A stretch of DNA of 64,000 nt from Aeropyrum camini SY1 = JCM 12091 (GTDB lineage: Archaea > Thermoproteota > Thermoprotei_A > Sulfolobales > Acidilobaceae). This document shows, one piece after another, positions 51,590 to 59,470 of the stretch. The stretch's first letter is position 1. Every line of letters begins with the position of its first letter. Under the pieces are notes generated by a model, which saw only the letters and a list, made by a program, of their open reading frames with translations, did not search any database and was not told where the DNA came from. The position numbers and the translations under genes were made by a program. The stretch lies in contig NC_022521.1 of assembly GCF_000591035.1 (NCBI RefSeq), positions 620,001-684,000 on the forward strand, in the 5' to 3' direction.

Positions 51590-52245
51590 AGGGCCTCCCC
51601 CTCCTGAAGAGGGGGGCTGAGGCTGAGATCAGGCTGGGAGAGTTCATGGGCCTCCCGGCCGTGTTCAAGCTCAGGGTTAGAAAGCCCTACATGCACCCCA
51701 GGCTGGCTGAGAGGCTTGTCAGGCTGAGGACCAGGAGGGAGGCCCGGGTTATAGCTGCTGCGAGGGCCGCGGGGGTCAGCGCCCCAGCCCTCCTGGCGGT
51801 GTTCCCCAGCATGGGGTTGATAGTGATGGAGCATGTGGAGGGCCCCCTACTCAAGGAGGTTATTGACCGGCGGGGACTCGAGGCCGGGGGGCTTGTGGAG
51901 GAGGCGGGCTACAACCTAGGCCTCCTCCACAGGGCTGGCGTGGTGCACGGCGACCCCACCACCTCGAACTACATTGTGAGGGGGGGTGGGGTCGTGTTGA
52001 TAGACTACGGGCTGGCGGAGTTCAGCTCCAGCGTCGAGGACAGGGCTGTTGACCTCCACCTCTTCAGGAGGGCTGTGGAGAGCACCCACGCCCCCCTGGC
52101 GGGAGAGCTTTACAGCCTCTACACCCGCGGCTACCTGAGGGCCGTGGGGGAGGGGGGTGTGGAGGTGCTGCGGAGGGCTGAGGAGATCAGGCTGAGGGGG
52201 AGGTATGTGAGGGAGAGGCGGAGGAGCGTGTGGGGCGTTGGCTAG
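51550..52245 (+). CDS. bud32: KEOPS subunit Bud32 kinase/ATPase
   Basis: Small RIO-like protein kinase/ATPase that activates Kae1. The fold is minimal: GAEAEIRLGEFMGLPAVFKLRV (Lys40), LIVMEHVEGP hinge, catalytic loop VVHGDPTTSN (132-141) and metal-binding IDYGLAEFS (151-159). The C-terminal RYVRERRRSVWG is the Bud32 tail. ATG 51550 lies behind GAGGTGG and inside kae1, a 40-nt overlap in another frame. The Ham1 gene overlaps its end by 8 nt. Confidence 0.95.
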   Translation: MVPLAPWRPAAGLEGLPLLKRGAEAEIRLGEFMGLPAVFKLRVRKPYMHPRLAERLVRLRTRREARVIAAARAAGVSAPALLAVFPSMGLIVMEHVEGPLLKEVIDRRGLEAGGLVEEAGYNLGLLHRAGVVHGDPTTSNYIVRGGGVVLIDYGLAEFSSSVEDRAVDLHLFRRAVESTHAPLAGELYSLYTRGYLRAVGEGGVEVLRRAEEIRLRGRYVRERRRSVWGVG

Positions 52246-52804
52246 GAGGATCCTCCTCGTCACGGGGAACAGGGGTAAGCTGGAGGAGGCGAGGGAGGTC
52301 CTCGGGGAGTACGGGGTGGAGGTTGAGCAGGCCCAGGCCTGGAAGCTGGAGGTCCAGTCGGAGAGCCTGGAGGAGATAGCGCTCCAGGCCGCCAGGATCG
52401 CCTACGCCCAGCTCCGCAGGCCTCTCGCCGTGGAGGACGCCGGCCTCTTCATAAACGCTCTAAACGGGTTCCCCGGCCCCTACAGCAGCTACGCCTACAA
52501 GACCATAGGCATACCCGGCGTCCTCAGGCTGTTGGAGGGAGCGGCGGATAGGAGGGGGTGCTTCAGGGCGGCTGTGGCCTACATAGCCCCCCTGGTGGAG
52601 AGGGTTTTCACAGGGGAGGTCTGCGGCTCCATAGCCAGGGAGCCCCGGGGCTCCCAGGGGTTCGGGTTCGACCCGATATTCATCCCCGAAGGCTACACCA
52701 GGACCTTCGCCGAGCTGGGGCCGGGTGTTAAGAACAGGATAAGCCACCGTGCCAGGGCCTTCAGGAGGCTGGGGGAGTGGCTCTCCCGGAGGGATCCTTT
52801 ATAA
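52238..52804 (+). CDS. XTP/dITP pyrophosphatase (Ham1/RdgB)
   Basis: House-cleaning enzyme that hydrolyses inosine and xanthosine triphosphates. LVTGNRGKLEEAREVL binds substrate, AVEDAGLFINALNGFPGPYSSY contains the catalytic Asp, and GSQGFGFDPIFIPEGYTRTFAEL and KNRISHRARAF complete the site. Length 188 aa. TTG 52238 overlaps bud32 by 8 nt, so it belongs to the kae1 operon. Confidence 0.94.
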   Translation: MARRILLVTGNRGKLEEAREVLGEYGVEVEQAQAWKLEVQSESLEEIALQAARIAYAQLRRPLAVEDAGLFINALNGFPGPYSSYAYKTIGIPGVLRLLEGAADRRGCFRAAVAYIAPLVERVFTGEVCGSIAREPRGSQGFGFDPIFIPEGYTRTFAELGPGVKNRISHRARAFRRLGEWLSRRDPL

Positions 52805-52869
52805 TCCCTCGGCTAAACCCTATTCTAGCCCGGGCTGACGCTGTCTGTAGAGTGTGAGGTGTGTAGACT

Positions 52870-53322
52870 GTGAACAAGAGGAGGGAGAAGGGCCAGTCCC
52901 ACTCCACCAGACCCCCGCACCCCCAGCCGCCCCAGTGGCTCGTGTTCACCCCCGAGGAGATAGAGCTGCTCATAGCCGAGCTGGCTAAGAAGGGCTACGG
53001 GCCGAGCATGATAGGGGTAATACTGAGGGACCAGTATGGCATACCCCTGGTAAAGCCAATACTGGGCAAGGGGGTCAGCGAGGTCCTCAGGGAGAAGGGC
53101 CTCCACCCGCCCCTCCCCGAGGACCTCCTAATGCTAATAAGGAAGGCCGTCAACCTGAGGCGCCACCTGGACGAGCACCCTAAGGACTACCACGCCAAGA
53201 AGGGGCTCATAGACCTCGAGTCTAAGATAAGGAGGCTAGTCAAATACTACAAGAGGAGGGGAGTACTACCCCCCGACTGGAAGTACGACCCCGAGGCGGC
53301 CAAACTCCTGGTATCAACGTAA
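52870..53322 (+). CDS. rps15: small ribosomal subunit protein S15
   Basis: Archaeal/eukaryotic S15p/S13e with the extra N-terminal domain: [87 protein letters not shown] 52870. Length 150 aa. In related archaea rps15 lies close to a RecJ/Cdc45-like gene and rps3ae; here those are 4-8 kb away, separated by amino-acid genes and a CRISPR array. Confidence 0.96.
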   Translation: MNKRREKGQSHSTRPPHPQPPQWLVFTPEEIELLIAELAKKGYGPSMIGVILRDQYGIPLVKPILGKGVSEVLREKGLHPPLPEDLLMLIRKAVNLRRHLDEHPKDYHAKKGLIDLESKIRRLVKYYKRRGVLPPDWKYDPEAAKLLVST

Positions 53323-53616
53323 AACCACTAATGACCCCTAGGCGGCCTCCATAGCCAGCAGCTCCACGCCGCCACGGCCCACAGCCACCCACCTCCCAAC
53401 ACCCCAGGCGGGAAGAGGATTTAACGCGTGGGAGGCGGTTTCCTAACCCCTCTAGGGACAAACAGCTAGCCCACTGGCCGCCCCAGTTTCAACAGGACCA
53501 GCTTCAGGCCTTCACTTGGCTCCTAAACTATTATTCGAGCCCTGCAACCTAGGTTTCCCGCTTTAAAAATTATAACATAGCTAGGCTGTAACACTAGACT
53601 AGTAGATGGGGAAGAA
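53323..53616. other. 294-nt intergenic region after rps15
   Basis: It starts GC-rich and becomes AT-rich toward the nucleotidyltransferase gene. CTTTAAAAATTATAAC (about 53561-53576) is a likely TATA box for that gene. On the minus strand a GTG-started 16-codon frame (ending near 53339) follows GGGAGGTGG, but it is too short to call a gene. Confidence 0.4.
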
Positions 53617-54012
53617 TTGAGAGATTTGATGCATTCAAGGGGAGATCTGGAGAAGACGGTGTTGCGGATTATCAGACAGATAGTTTTAGAAGAGGCGGTG
53701 AAACTGGGTGTGGAGATAGATGAGATTGTGCTGTTCGGTTCTAGGGCGCGAGGCGAGGCTAGGGAGGACAGCGACTACGATATACTTGTTGTTGTAAAGG
53801 GGAACGTGGGTAGAGTGGAGAGGAGGATCCTCTCAACAAGGATAGCCTCGAGAGCGGCGAGGGAGCTACTCATCCCTGTGGATGTGATAGTAACAACTGT
53901 GGAGCGCTGGCGTAAATACTCTAAAACCGTTGGGACCGTTGAGGAGGCAGCTGCTGGTGAAGGGGGTTCCTTAGTGGGTAATCGGCCGGGGGATAGTGGA
54001 ACGCTTAAATAA
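53617..54012 (+). CDS. minimal nucleotidyltransferase (MNT-like)
   Basis: The central motif VLFGSRARGEAREDSDYDILVVV is the polymerase-beta-type nucleotidyltransferase core (GSRARG plus DxD in SDYDILV), with a third Asp in VDVIVTT. Such proteins usually act with a HEPN partner as a toxin-antitoxin pair in which MNT AMPylates HEPN. No HEPN gene is adjacent. Codon use is more AT-rich than its neighbours (TTA, AGA, GTT). Start is TTG 53617 behind GGGG; ATG 53629 is possible. The C-terminal 20 residues are Gly/Ser rich and may be degenerate. Confidence 0.8.
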   Translation: MRDLMHSRGDLEKTVLRIIRQIVLEEAVKLGVEIDEIVLFGSRARGEAREDSDYDILVVVKGNVGRVERRILSTRIASRAARELLIPVDVIVTTVERWRKYSKTVGTVEEAAAGEGGSLVGNRPGDSGTLK

Positions 54013-54048
54013 CTCTTCAGCCCCTCGTATTCCCGGCTTCAGCAGTGG

Positions 54049-55416
54049 GTGGTGGGTTGTGCGCCAAACGATCTGGTAGTCGTCAAGTTCGGGGGGAGCA
54101 TACTCAGGGGCCCCTCAGGCTATAGGGCTGCGGGCCGCCTCGTCCAGGGGCTCCTGGAGTCGAGTCTCAAGCCTGTGGTCGTTGTCTCCGCTGTCAAGGG
54201 TGTTACCGACGCCCTCCTCTCCTCCTTTGAGAGGCGTGATCCGAGTGTTGGGGGTGCTGTAGGGAAGATCTATCTCTCGATAGCCAGGGAGCTCGGCCTC
54301 CCCGCTGAGTCCTCGAGGGAGGTCAGCCTCGGTGCGGCGGAGCTCTCCAAGCTCCTCTGGGCGGCCGAGGTCCTGGGCCAGTGGACGCCTAGGGTTAGGG
54401 ATCTCGTGGTCTCCTATGGTGAGAGGCTGAGCGCCAGCCTCATGGCCGGGCTGTTGAGGAGCCTGGGTGTGGAGGCTAGGTGGCTAGGGGGTGGTGAGGC
54501 GGGTATAGTGACGGATGGCGAGTTCGGCGACGCGACCCCCCTCTACGGCTACACGGAGGGAGTTATCGGGGAGAGGCTCGAGCCCCTGCTGGACGGGGGG
54601 GTTGTCCCCGTGGTCGCCGGCTTCACCGGCGCCACCAGGGGGGGTGATGCCACACTGCTGGGTAGGGGTGGGAGCGACCTCACAGCAACCCTCCTCGCCT
54701 CAGCCCTGGGGGCAGGGAGGGTTGTCCTCTACACAGACGTCCCCGGGATACTCAGCGGCGACCCCCGCGTTGTGGAGGGGCCGAGGCGGGTGGGTTATAT
54801 GAGCTATGAGGAGGCCTGGGAGGTGGCCAGGCTGGGCCTCAGGAAGTTTCACCCCCGGACTTTCGAGCCCCTGATAGCCGGGGGGCTGGGTGTGGAGGTG
54901 GTGGTCTCAGACCTCATGGGCTGGAGCACCAGGATAGGCCCGGGGAGGGGTGGGCCGCCGCTTAAGGTAGTCTCCCTCAACGGGGGTGTCGCCAGGCTCG
55001 TGGTCAGGGGGCCTAGCATGGCGGGGAAGAGGGGGTTCCTCTCGAGGCTCGCAGGCCTTCTAGCGGGTAGGGGTGTTAACATACTTGCCATAAGGCAGCC
55101 GCCCTCCGAGACCGCTATTGAGGTTGTGGTGGGCGAGGAGGACCTCCCCGCCGCTGTGGAGGAGCTCGGCGCCCGCTCTGGCGCGGCGGGTGTTAGGCTG
55201 GAGGTTGAGAGGGGGTTGGAGATAGTGAGCCTCGTGGGCTGGGGCGCCGCGGAGGCGCTACCCGAGGCTCTCTCTGCCGCGGAGAAGACGGGCGGCAGGC
55301 TGCTCAGCACGGGGGAGCTGAGCCCCAGCATCTCCATACTAGCCCCCGGGAGGTCCTCCCGTGAGCTAGCCAGGCTTCTCCATAGGAGGGTGGTTGAGAG
55401 TTGGGTGACAGGGTGA
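54049..55416 (+). CDS. lysC: aspartokinase
   Basis: First step of threonine/methionine/lysine synthesis: phosphorylates aspartate. VVKFGGSIL is the kinase N-motif, VSYGERLSASLMAGLL and FTGATRGGDATLLGRGGSDLTATLLA bind substrates, YTDVPGILSGDPRVV binds ATP. Two C-terminal ACT domains (about 300-450) suggest feedback control by an amino acid. GTG 54049 or 54052; a TATA-like CTTAAAT is at 54004-54010. The downstream asd start overlaps its end. Confidence 0.93.
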   Translation: MVGCAPNDLVVVKFGGSILRGPSGYRAAGRLVQGLLESSLKPVVVVSAVKGVTDALLSSFERRDPSVGGAVGKIYLSIARELGLPAESSREVSLGAAELSKLLWAAEVLGQWTPRVRDLVVSYGERLSASLMAGLLRSLGVEARWLGGGEAGIVTDGEFGDATPLYGYTEGVIGERLEPLLDGGVVPVVAGFTGATRGGDATLLGRGGSDLTATLLASALGAGRVVLYTDVPGILSGDPRVVEGPRRVGYMSYEEAWEVARLGLRKFHPRTFEPLIAGGLGVEVVVSDLMGWSTRIGPGRGGPPLKVVSLNGGVARLVVRGPSMAGKRGFLSRLAGLLAGRGVNILAIRQPPSETAIEVVVGEEDLPAAVEELGARSGAAGVRLEVERGLEIVSLVGWGAAEALPEALSAAEKTGGRLLSTGELSPSISILAPGRSSRELARLLHRRVVESWVTG

Positions 55417-56462
55417 GGGCCGCGGTACTGGGGGCCTCAGGCCTGGTCGGCCAGGTCTTCCTCAGGCTCCTCGAGGGCCACCCCTACTTCGAGGTGGCGG
55501 CGGTGGCCTCCAGCCCGGGGAAGGCTGGGTTGGAGGCTGTTGAAGCCATAGACTGGATCCTCCCCGGCGGGCCCCCGGGCTATCTGGAGGGGATGAGTAT
55601 GTCTAGGCCCGAGCCGGGGGCGCTGAGGAGGGAGGGAGTTGAGCTCGTCTTCTCAGCCCTCCCCTCCCAGGCCGCCGCTGAGCTGGAGCCTGCTCTCGCC
55701 AGGGAGGGGCTGGAGGTTTTCTCGAACTCGAGCAACATGAGGCTCTACCCCGACGTCCCCCTGGTCAACGGGGAGGTGAACCCGGGCCACCTGGCGCTGG
55801 CTGAGGCCCAGGGGGAGAGGGGTTGGAGGGGTGTTGTGGTGAAGAACCCCAACTGCACCACAGCCATACTGACGCTGGCGCTGAAGCCCATCATGGACGC
55901 GGCGGGCCTGAGGGAGGTTCACGTGGCGACGATGCAGGCCATATCCGGCGCCGGGAGGCGGGGGGTGCCCGGCTACGGTATAGTCGACAACATAGTCCCC
56001 CACATACCCGGGGAGGAGGGGAAGGTGGAGGCTGAGTCCCGCAAGATACTCGGCAGCCTCCGGGGCGGGAGGCTGGAGCCCGCCGGCTTCAGCGTGGCCG
56101 CAACCACCACCAGGGTCCCGGTGCTGGAGGGCCACCTCGAGGTGGTCTACCTCAAGACCCGCCGCCACCTGGGGGCTGAGGAGGCTGTTGAGGTCCTCGA
56201 GTCGTTCAGAGGCATCCCCCAGGAGCTGGGCCTCCCCACAGCGCCCACCAGGCCTGTGAGGGTGCTAAGGAGGGAGGACAGGCCCCAGCCCCGCCTGGAC
56301 AGGATGGCAGGCGGGGGTATGACGGTCTCTGTGGGCAGGGTTGAGGAGAAGGAGGGCGGGTGGCTGAGGATGGTGGTTCTCGGCCACAACCTTGTAAGGG
56401 GGGCCGCCGGGGCCGCCCTGCTGGCGGCGGAGCTTTGGCTGCGGAGGGGCGAGTGGATGTGA
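55401..56462 (+). CDS. asd: aspartate-semialdehyde dehydrogenase
   Basis: Reduces aspartyl-4-phosphate with NADPH. AAVLGASGLVGQVFLRLL is the nucleotide-binding motif, VVKNPNCTTAIL contains the nucleophile Cys152, and VATMQAISGAGRRGVPG is the archaeal-type catalytic segment. A His in LEGHLEV is the likely base. TTG 55401 overlaps lysC by 16 nt; GTG 55413 would overlap only as GTGA and is an equally good choice. Length 353 aa. Confidence 0.93.
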   Translation: MGDRVRAAVLGASGLVGQVFLRLLEGHPYFEVAAVASSPGKAGLEAVEAIDWILPGGPPGYLEGMSMSRPEPGALRREGVELVFSALPSQAAAELEPALAREGLEVFSNSSNMRLYPDVPLVNGEVNPGHLALAEAQGERGWRGVVVKNPNCTTAILTLALKPIMDAAGLREVHVATMQAISGAGRRGVPGYGIVDNIVPHIPGEEGKVEAESRKILGSLRGGRLEPAGFSVAATTTRVPVLEGHLEVVYLKTRRHLGAEEAVEVLESFRGIPQELGLPTAPTRPVRVLRREDRPQPRLDRMAGGGMTVSVGRVEEKEGGWLRMVVLGHNLVRGAAGAALLAAELWLRRGEWM

Positions 56463-57457
56463 GGGTCGTCATAGCCGGGTTCGGCAGTGTTGGGAGGAGG
56501 CTGGCGAGCCTCCTACTAGAGAGGGGCGGGGCCTATGGCCTCAGCCTGGCCGCCGCCCTCGACTCCCGGGGCCACGCCATCTTCGACACCCCGGGCTGCG
56601 TGGAGGAGGCTCTCAAGACGCCCCGCGGAGGCCTCTCGGGGGTTTCCTGCGGCGCCCCAGGCAGCGGCCCGGGTGTGCTGGAGGGGGTGGATTATGACGC
56701 CCTGGTGCTCACAACCGCCAGCAGCCCCGCCACAGGGGAGCCGGGGCTGGGCTACGCCCGCGCCGCCCTGGAGGGTGGGAGGGCGGTGGTGGCCGCCGAC
56801 AAGCCCCCGGTGGCGATGCTCCTGCTGGAGCACGGGGGGCCGCCCCAGGGGCTGTTCTACAAGGCCACAGTCATGGCGGGCACGCCGCTGATAGACCTGC
56901 TGAGGGTTGGCCTGGCGGGGAGGAGGGTGTTGAGGGTTGTTGGGGTGCTCAACGGCACCTCAAACTATATACTCAACCTCCTCATGGAGGGGGTGCCGCT
57001 GGAGGATGCCGTGGACTCGGCGGCCAGGCTGGGGATAGCTGAGCCCGACCCCTCTGCCGACCTTGGCGGAGTGGACCTCGCCCTCAAAGCCTCGATCATA
57101 TCCCAGACCCTAGGCTGCCCCCTGGCCCCGGGTGACGTGGAGGTTCGGGGCACGGTTTGGGACGCCGCGGGCTGGGCCCCCGGGCTCCGGGGAGTTGGAG
57201 TGGCGGTTAGGTACACGGCAGTGGTGGACGTGGCGGCCTGTAGGGCGGTGGTTGGCCTAACCCTCCACCGTGTGGGGAGCAGGCTCTACAGCCTGCCCGG
57301 CAGCCTAAACGCCGCCGTCATCTCCCTCGAAGACTCCACCATCTACCTCGAGGGGCCTGGGGCTGGGCTGGGGGTTACGGCTTCCACCCTCCTGAGCGAC
57401 CTCGTTCTAGCCTCCAGACCGGGCGGGGCGCCCCCCTATTTCCCCGCGCACCTCTAG
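56459..57457 (+). CDS. hom: homoserine dehydrogenase
   Basis: Reduces aspartate semialdehyde to homoserine. VVIAGFGSVGRRLASLL is the NAD(P) motif, VVAADKPPVAML holds the catalytic Lys region, and VLNGTSNYILNLLMEG and EPDPSADLGGVDLALKASI are signature segments. There is no ACT domain. GTG 56459 (GTGA overlap with the asd stop) is preferred since GGAGGGG is about 9 nt upstream; GTG 56453 is possible. It completes a lysC-asd-hom operon; thrB and thrC are not here. Confidence 0.92.
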   Translation: MRVVIAGFGSVGRRLASLLLERGGAYGLSLAAALDSRGHAIFDTPGCVEEALKTPRGGLSGVSCGAPGSGPGVLEGVDYDALVLTTASSPATGEPGLGYARAALEGGRAVVAADKPPVAMLLLEHGGPPQGLFYKATVMAGTPLIDLLRVGLAGRRVLRVVGVLNGTSNYILNLLMEGVPLEDAVDSAARLGIAEPDPSADLGGVDLALKASIISQTLGCPLAPGDVEVRGTVWDAAGWAPGLRGVGVAVRYTAVVDVAACRAVVGLTLHRVGSRLYSLPGSLNAAVISLEDSTIYLEGPGAGLGVTASTLLSDLVLASRPGGAPPYFPAHL

Positions 57458-57483
57458 AACTTTCCCCTGGGTGCGGGCCTGGG

Positions 57484-58791
57484 GTGTTTAAGGTTAGGCT
57501 TTCTCCCGGCGGCGAGTTTGAGAAGGGTTTTGAGGCGGCGTCCAGCGGGTTCAGGCGGGTGGTGGAGGCTGCGGAGGGTGCTGGGGGGGTTGTGAGGATA
57601 TACTCCTACCCCTCTAGGGACGCCCTGCTGGCGGGGGCCTACCTCTTCAAGAGGCTCCTGGCCCTCGGGCTGAGGCCTGTGGCGGGTGTGAGTGTGAAGC
57701 CTCCCCCCGTTGTCTCGCCCACGGTGCTCCTCGGCTACGACGGCCTCCAGTACAAGGCCACGGAGGTCGAGCACCCGGTGCTCGCAGTCTCCTCGGGTGA
57801 GCTGCGGGGGACGCCGGTTATGAACGTCCATATGGTTGAGGCTGAGGGGAGTGTGAGCGCGGCGGCGGCCATAGCCTCTTCCGAGGTGGTCGGCTACCGT
57901 GGCTCCTGGGACGTGATGGTGGCTCTCGCGGGCTGCATGGCGGGGAGGTATGTGGAGAGGAACGGGAGGTTCCACGGGCTGGATAGGATGCTCCTCGACG
58001 AGCTGGGGAGGATAGAGGTGTACAGCCTCGAGGTCCTCACCAGCCTGAAGGCGTATAAGCCCATGGAGGGCGGGGTTTGCGAGGCGATAGCCAGGACGGT
58101 CAACCCCTACTACCCCAAGATGACGGGCGACCCGGGGTACTGTGTCGAGGTCCTCAGGGGGGAGGGGCTCGAGGGGCTGGCCTCAAGGAGCCTCTACAGC
58201 GTCACCGACAGGGACGAGCTCGGCAGGCTCGTCTCCACCATACTATCCCACGTATCCCGCTACACCCAGAGGCTGGAGGGGGAGGAGCTTGTGGAGGAGT
58301 ATGTGGGCGGCTACCCCATATCCACAGCACCCGGAGCGCCCGTTGCTGACGCGAGGATGGCACTCGACGCCCTCACCATGGCTATGGAGCTCGGGGGGCT
58401 GGAGGGGCTGCTGGCCACTGTGATGGACCTGGAGAGGGAGTACCCGATAGCGGAGGCGGCCCTCGAGGACCTGGCCCGGAGGTTCGAGGACCTCCTCTCG
58501 AGGCTGAAGCCCAGGAGGGTGAAGAGCCACCCCAGGCTCAGGCTATACCTCCTAGGCCAGGAGGCCCGGGAGGCCCCCCTATACCTGCTCTGGAGGGCCC
58601 TCCAGATAACCGGGGTGGTGGAGAGGGACAGCGTTGTAGCCGTGGAGGATGGTGAGGGGGGTGCGGTCGCCAGCGCACCACAGGCTGAGGATGCCCTCGG
58701 CGTGGGGAGCGTGAGGAGGATAGTGGAGTCGAGGCTGGGCAGGCTGGAGGGGCTCAGGCTATGGCTCGACACAAGTGCACTGCAGAGATAA
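57484..58791 (+). CDS. Cdc45/RecJ-like protein with degenerate DHH motifs
   Basis: Resembles the crenarchaeal Cdc45/RecJ homologue that joins MCM and GINS in the replicative helicase. The N-terminal VVRIYSYPSRDALLAGAYLFKRLLALGLRP aligns with the DHH motif region (normally S-H-x-D-x-D-G), but the metal-binding residues are lost. TVLLGYDGLQY is the degraded second motif. This matches a structural rather than nuclease role. The C-terminal helical part is less recognisable. Position next to pcc1 supports the call. GTG 57484; the end overlaps pcc1 by 31 nt. Assignment rests on pattern recall, not a search. Confidence 0.7.
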   Translation: MFKVRLSPGGEFEKGFEAASSGFRRVVEAAEGAGGVVRIYSYPSRDALLAGAYLFKRLLALGLRPVAGVSVKPPPVVSPTVLLGYDGLQYKATEVEHPVLAVSSGELRGTPVMNVHMVEAEGSVSAAAAIASSEVVGYRGSWDVMVALAGCMAGRYVERNGRFHGLDRMLLDELGRIEVYSLEVLTSLKAYKPMEGGVCEAIARTVNPYYPKMTGDPGYCVEVLRGEGLEGLASRSLYSVTDRDELGRLVSTILSHVSRYTQRLEGEELVEEYVGGYPISTAPGAPVADARMALDALTMAMELGGLEGLLATVMDLEREYPIAEAALEDLARRFEDLLSRLKPRRVKSHPRLRLYLLGQEAREAPLYLLWRALQITGVVERDSVVAVEDGEGGAVASAPQAEDALGVGSVRRIVESRLGRLEGLRLWLDTSALQR

Positions 58792-59033
58792 CCATCCCCG
58801 GCGGCCCCGAGATAGCGGGGAGCCTCGAGCCCGACAACATCCAGACACCCCCCTGGCTCAAGGTCTCCTGCACCTCCCCCGGGGAAGTTGTGGTCTGCAG
58901 GGTGGAGGTGGAGGGATGCGACAGCCCCAGAAGGATACTCAGCCTAAGGAACACCCTGGACGACCTGCTGAGAAGCTACAGAGCAGCCGCCGACTCCCTA
59001 GAAGCCGCGGACAAACACAGAGATAAAAACTAG
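58761..59033 (+). CDS. pcc1: KEOPS subunit Pcc1
   Basis: Small dimerising KEOPS subunit that bridges two Kae1 modules and binds tRNA. The 90-aa protein has the Pcc1 beta-beta-alpha layout: CTAEITIPGGPEIAGSLEPDN, VSCTSPGEVVVCRVEVEGCD, then RRILSLRNTLDDLLRSYRAAADSLEA. ATG 58761 overlaps the Cdc45-like gene by 31 nt, so it is translationally coupled. Kae1 and Bud32 are encoded about 7-8 kb upstream. Confidence 0.85.
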   Translation: MARHKCTAEITIPGGPEIAGSLEPDNIQTPPWLKVSCTSPGEVVVCRVEVEGCDSPRRILSLRNTLDDLLRSYRAAADSLEAADKHRDKN

Positions 59034-59109
59034 ACACCACACTGGGAGACAATACCCATAGACGTTAAACACTAAATTAACCATTAAAACAAAAATTTAA
59101 CAAATCCCC

Positions 59110-59470
59110 ACTTTCGTAGGGCTGTATATACGTTTAGATTGGGGTTATGTTTATTAGGTTTGGTTGGACCCCCCTTCTTGTTTGTATATATTTTTGTGTG
59201 TGGTTGTTTTTGTATCTCAATGTTTTCCCCTCCGGCGGGGGGAGTATATACTTTTATCTCGTTGGTAAGGGTTATTAGGCTCCGTGTGGACCCCCCATAT
59301 GGCGAGGCCCCCGGGCTAGGGCTGGGGGCCGTGCAATAAACCCCCGGGGGCCGGGGGTTTATCTATGTGATAGAGTTGACTAGCCTCCCGCCCCCCGGGA
59401 TGGCAGGGTGGAAAATAGAATATAGTATCGACTGTAGACACTACAACGCACACCAACAAAACCATGTGCA
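59110..59470 (+). promoter_or_regulatory. CRISPR leader with duplicated promoter-like modules
   Basis: AT-rich region between pcc1 and the first CRISPR repeat. Two modules each contain GTATATAC (59124-59131; 59244-59251), TTATTAGG 27-28 nt downstream (59151-59158; 59272-59279) and TGGACCCCCC 14-15 nt further (59165-59174; 59287-59296). A third GTATATAT is at 59184. A proximal box GAATATAGT (about 59419-59427) predicts a start near 59449, just before repeat 1. Leader on this side agrees with repeat polarity. Confidence 0.7.
59336..59362. other. perfect GC-rich hairpin inside the CRISPR leader
   Basis: ATAAACCCCC (59336-59345) and GGGGGTTTAT (59353-59362) form a perfect 10-bp stem with a short GGGGGCC loop that can pair further. 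It lies 109 nt before the first repeat and between the distal modules and the proximal box, so it could stop upstream transcripts or bind a protein. Confidence 0.5.

Noticed and set aside
53339-53389. 16-codon minus-strand frame with a good ribosome site after rps15
   Set aside because: Too short to support; no conservation or partner evidence is available. It may be a chance frame.
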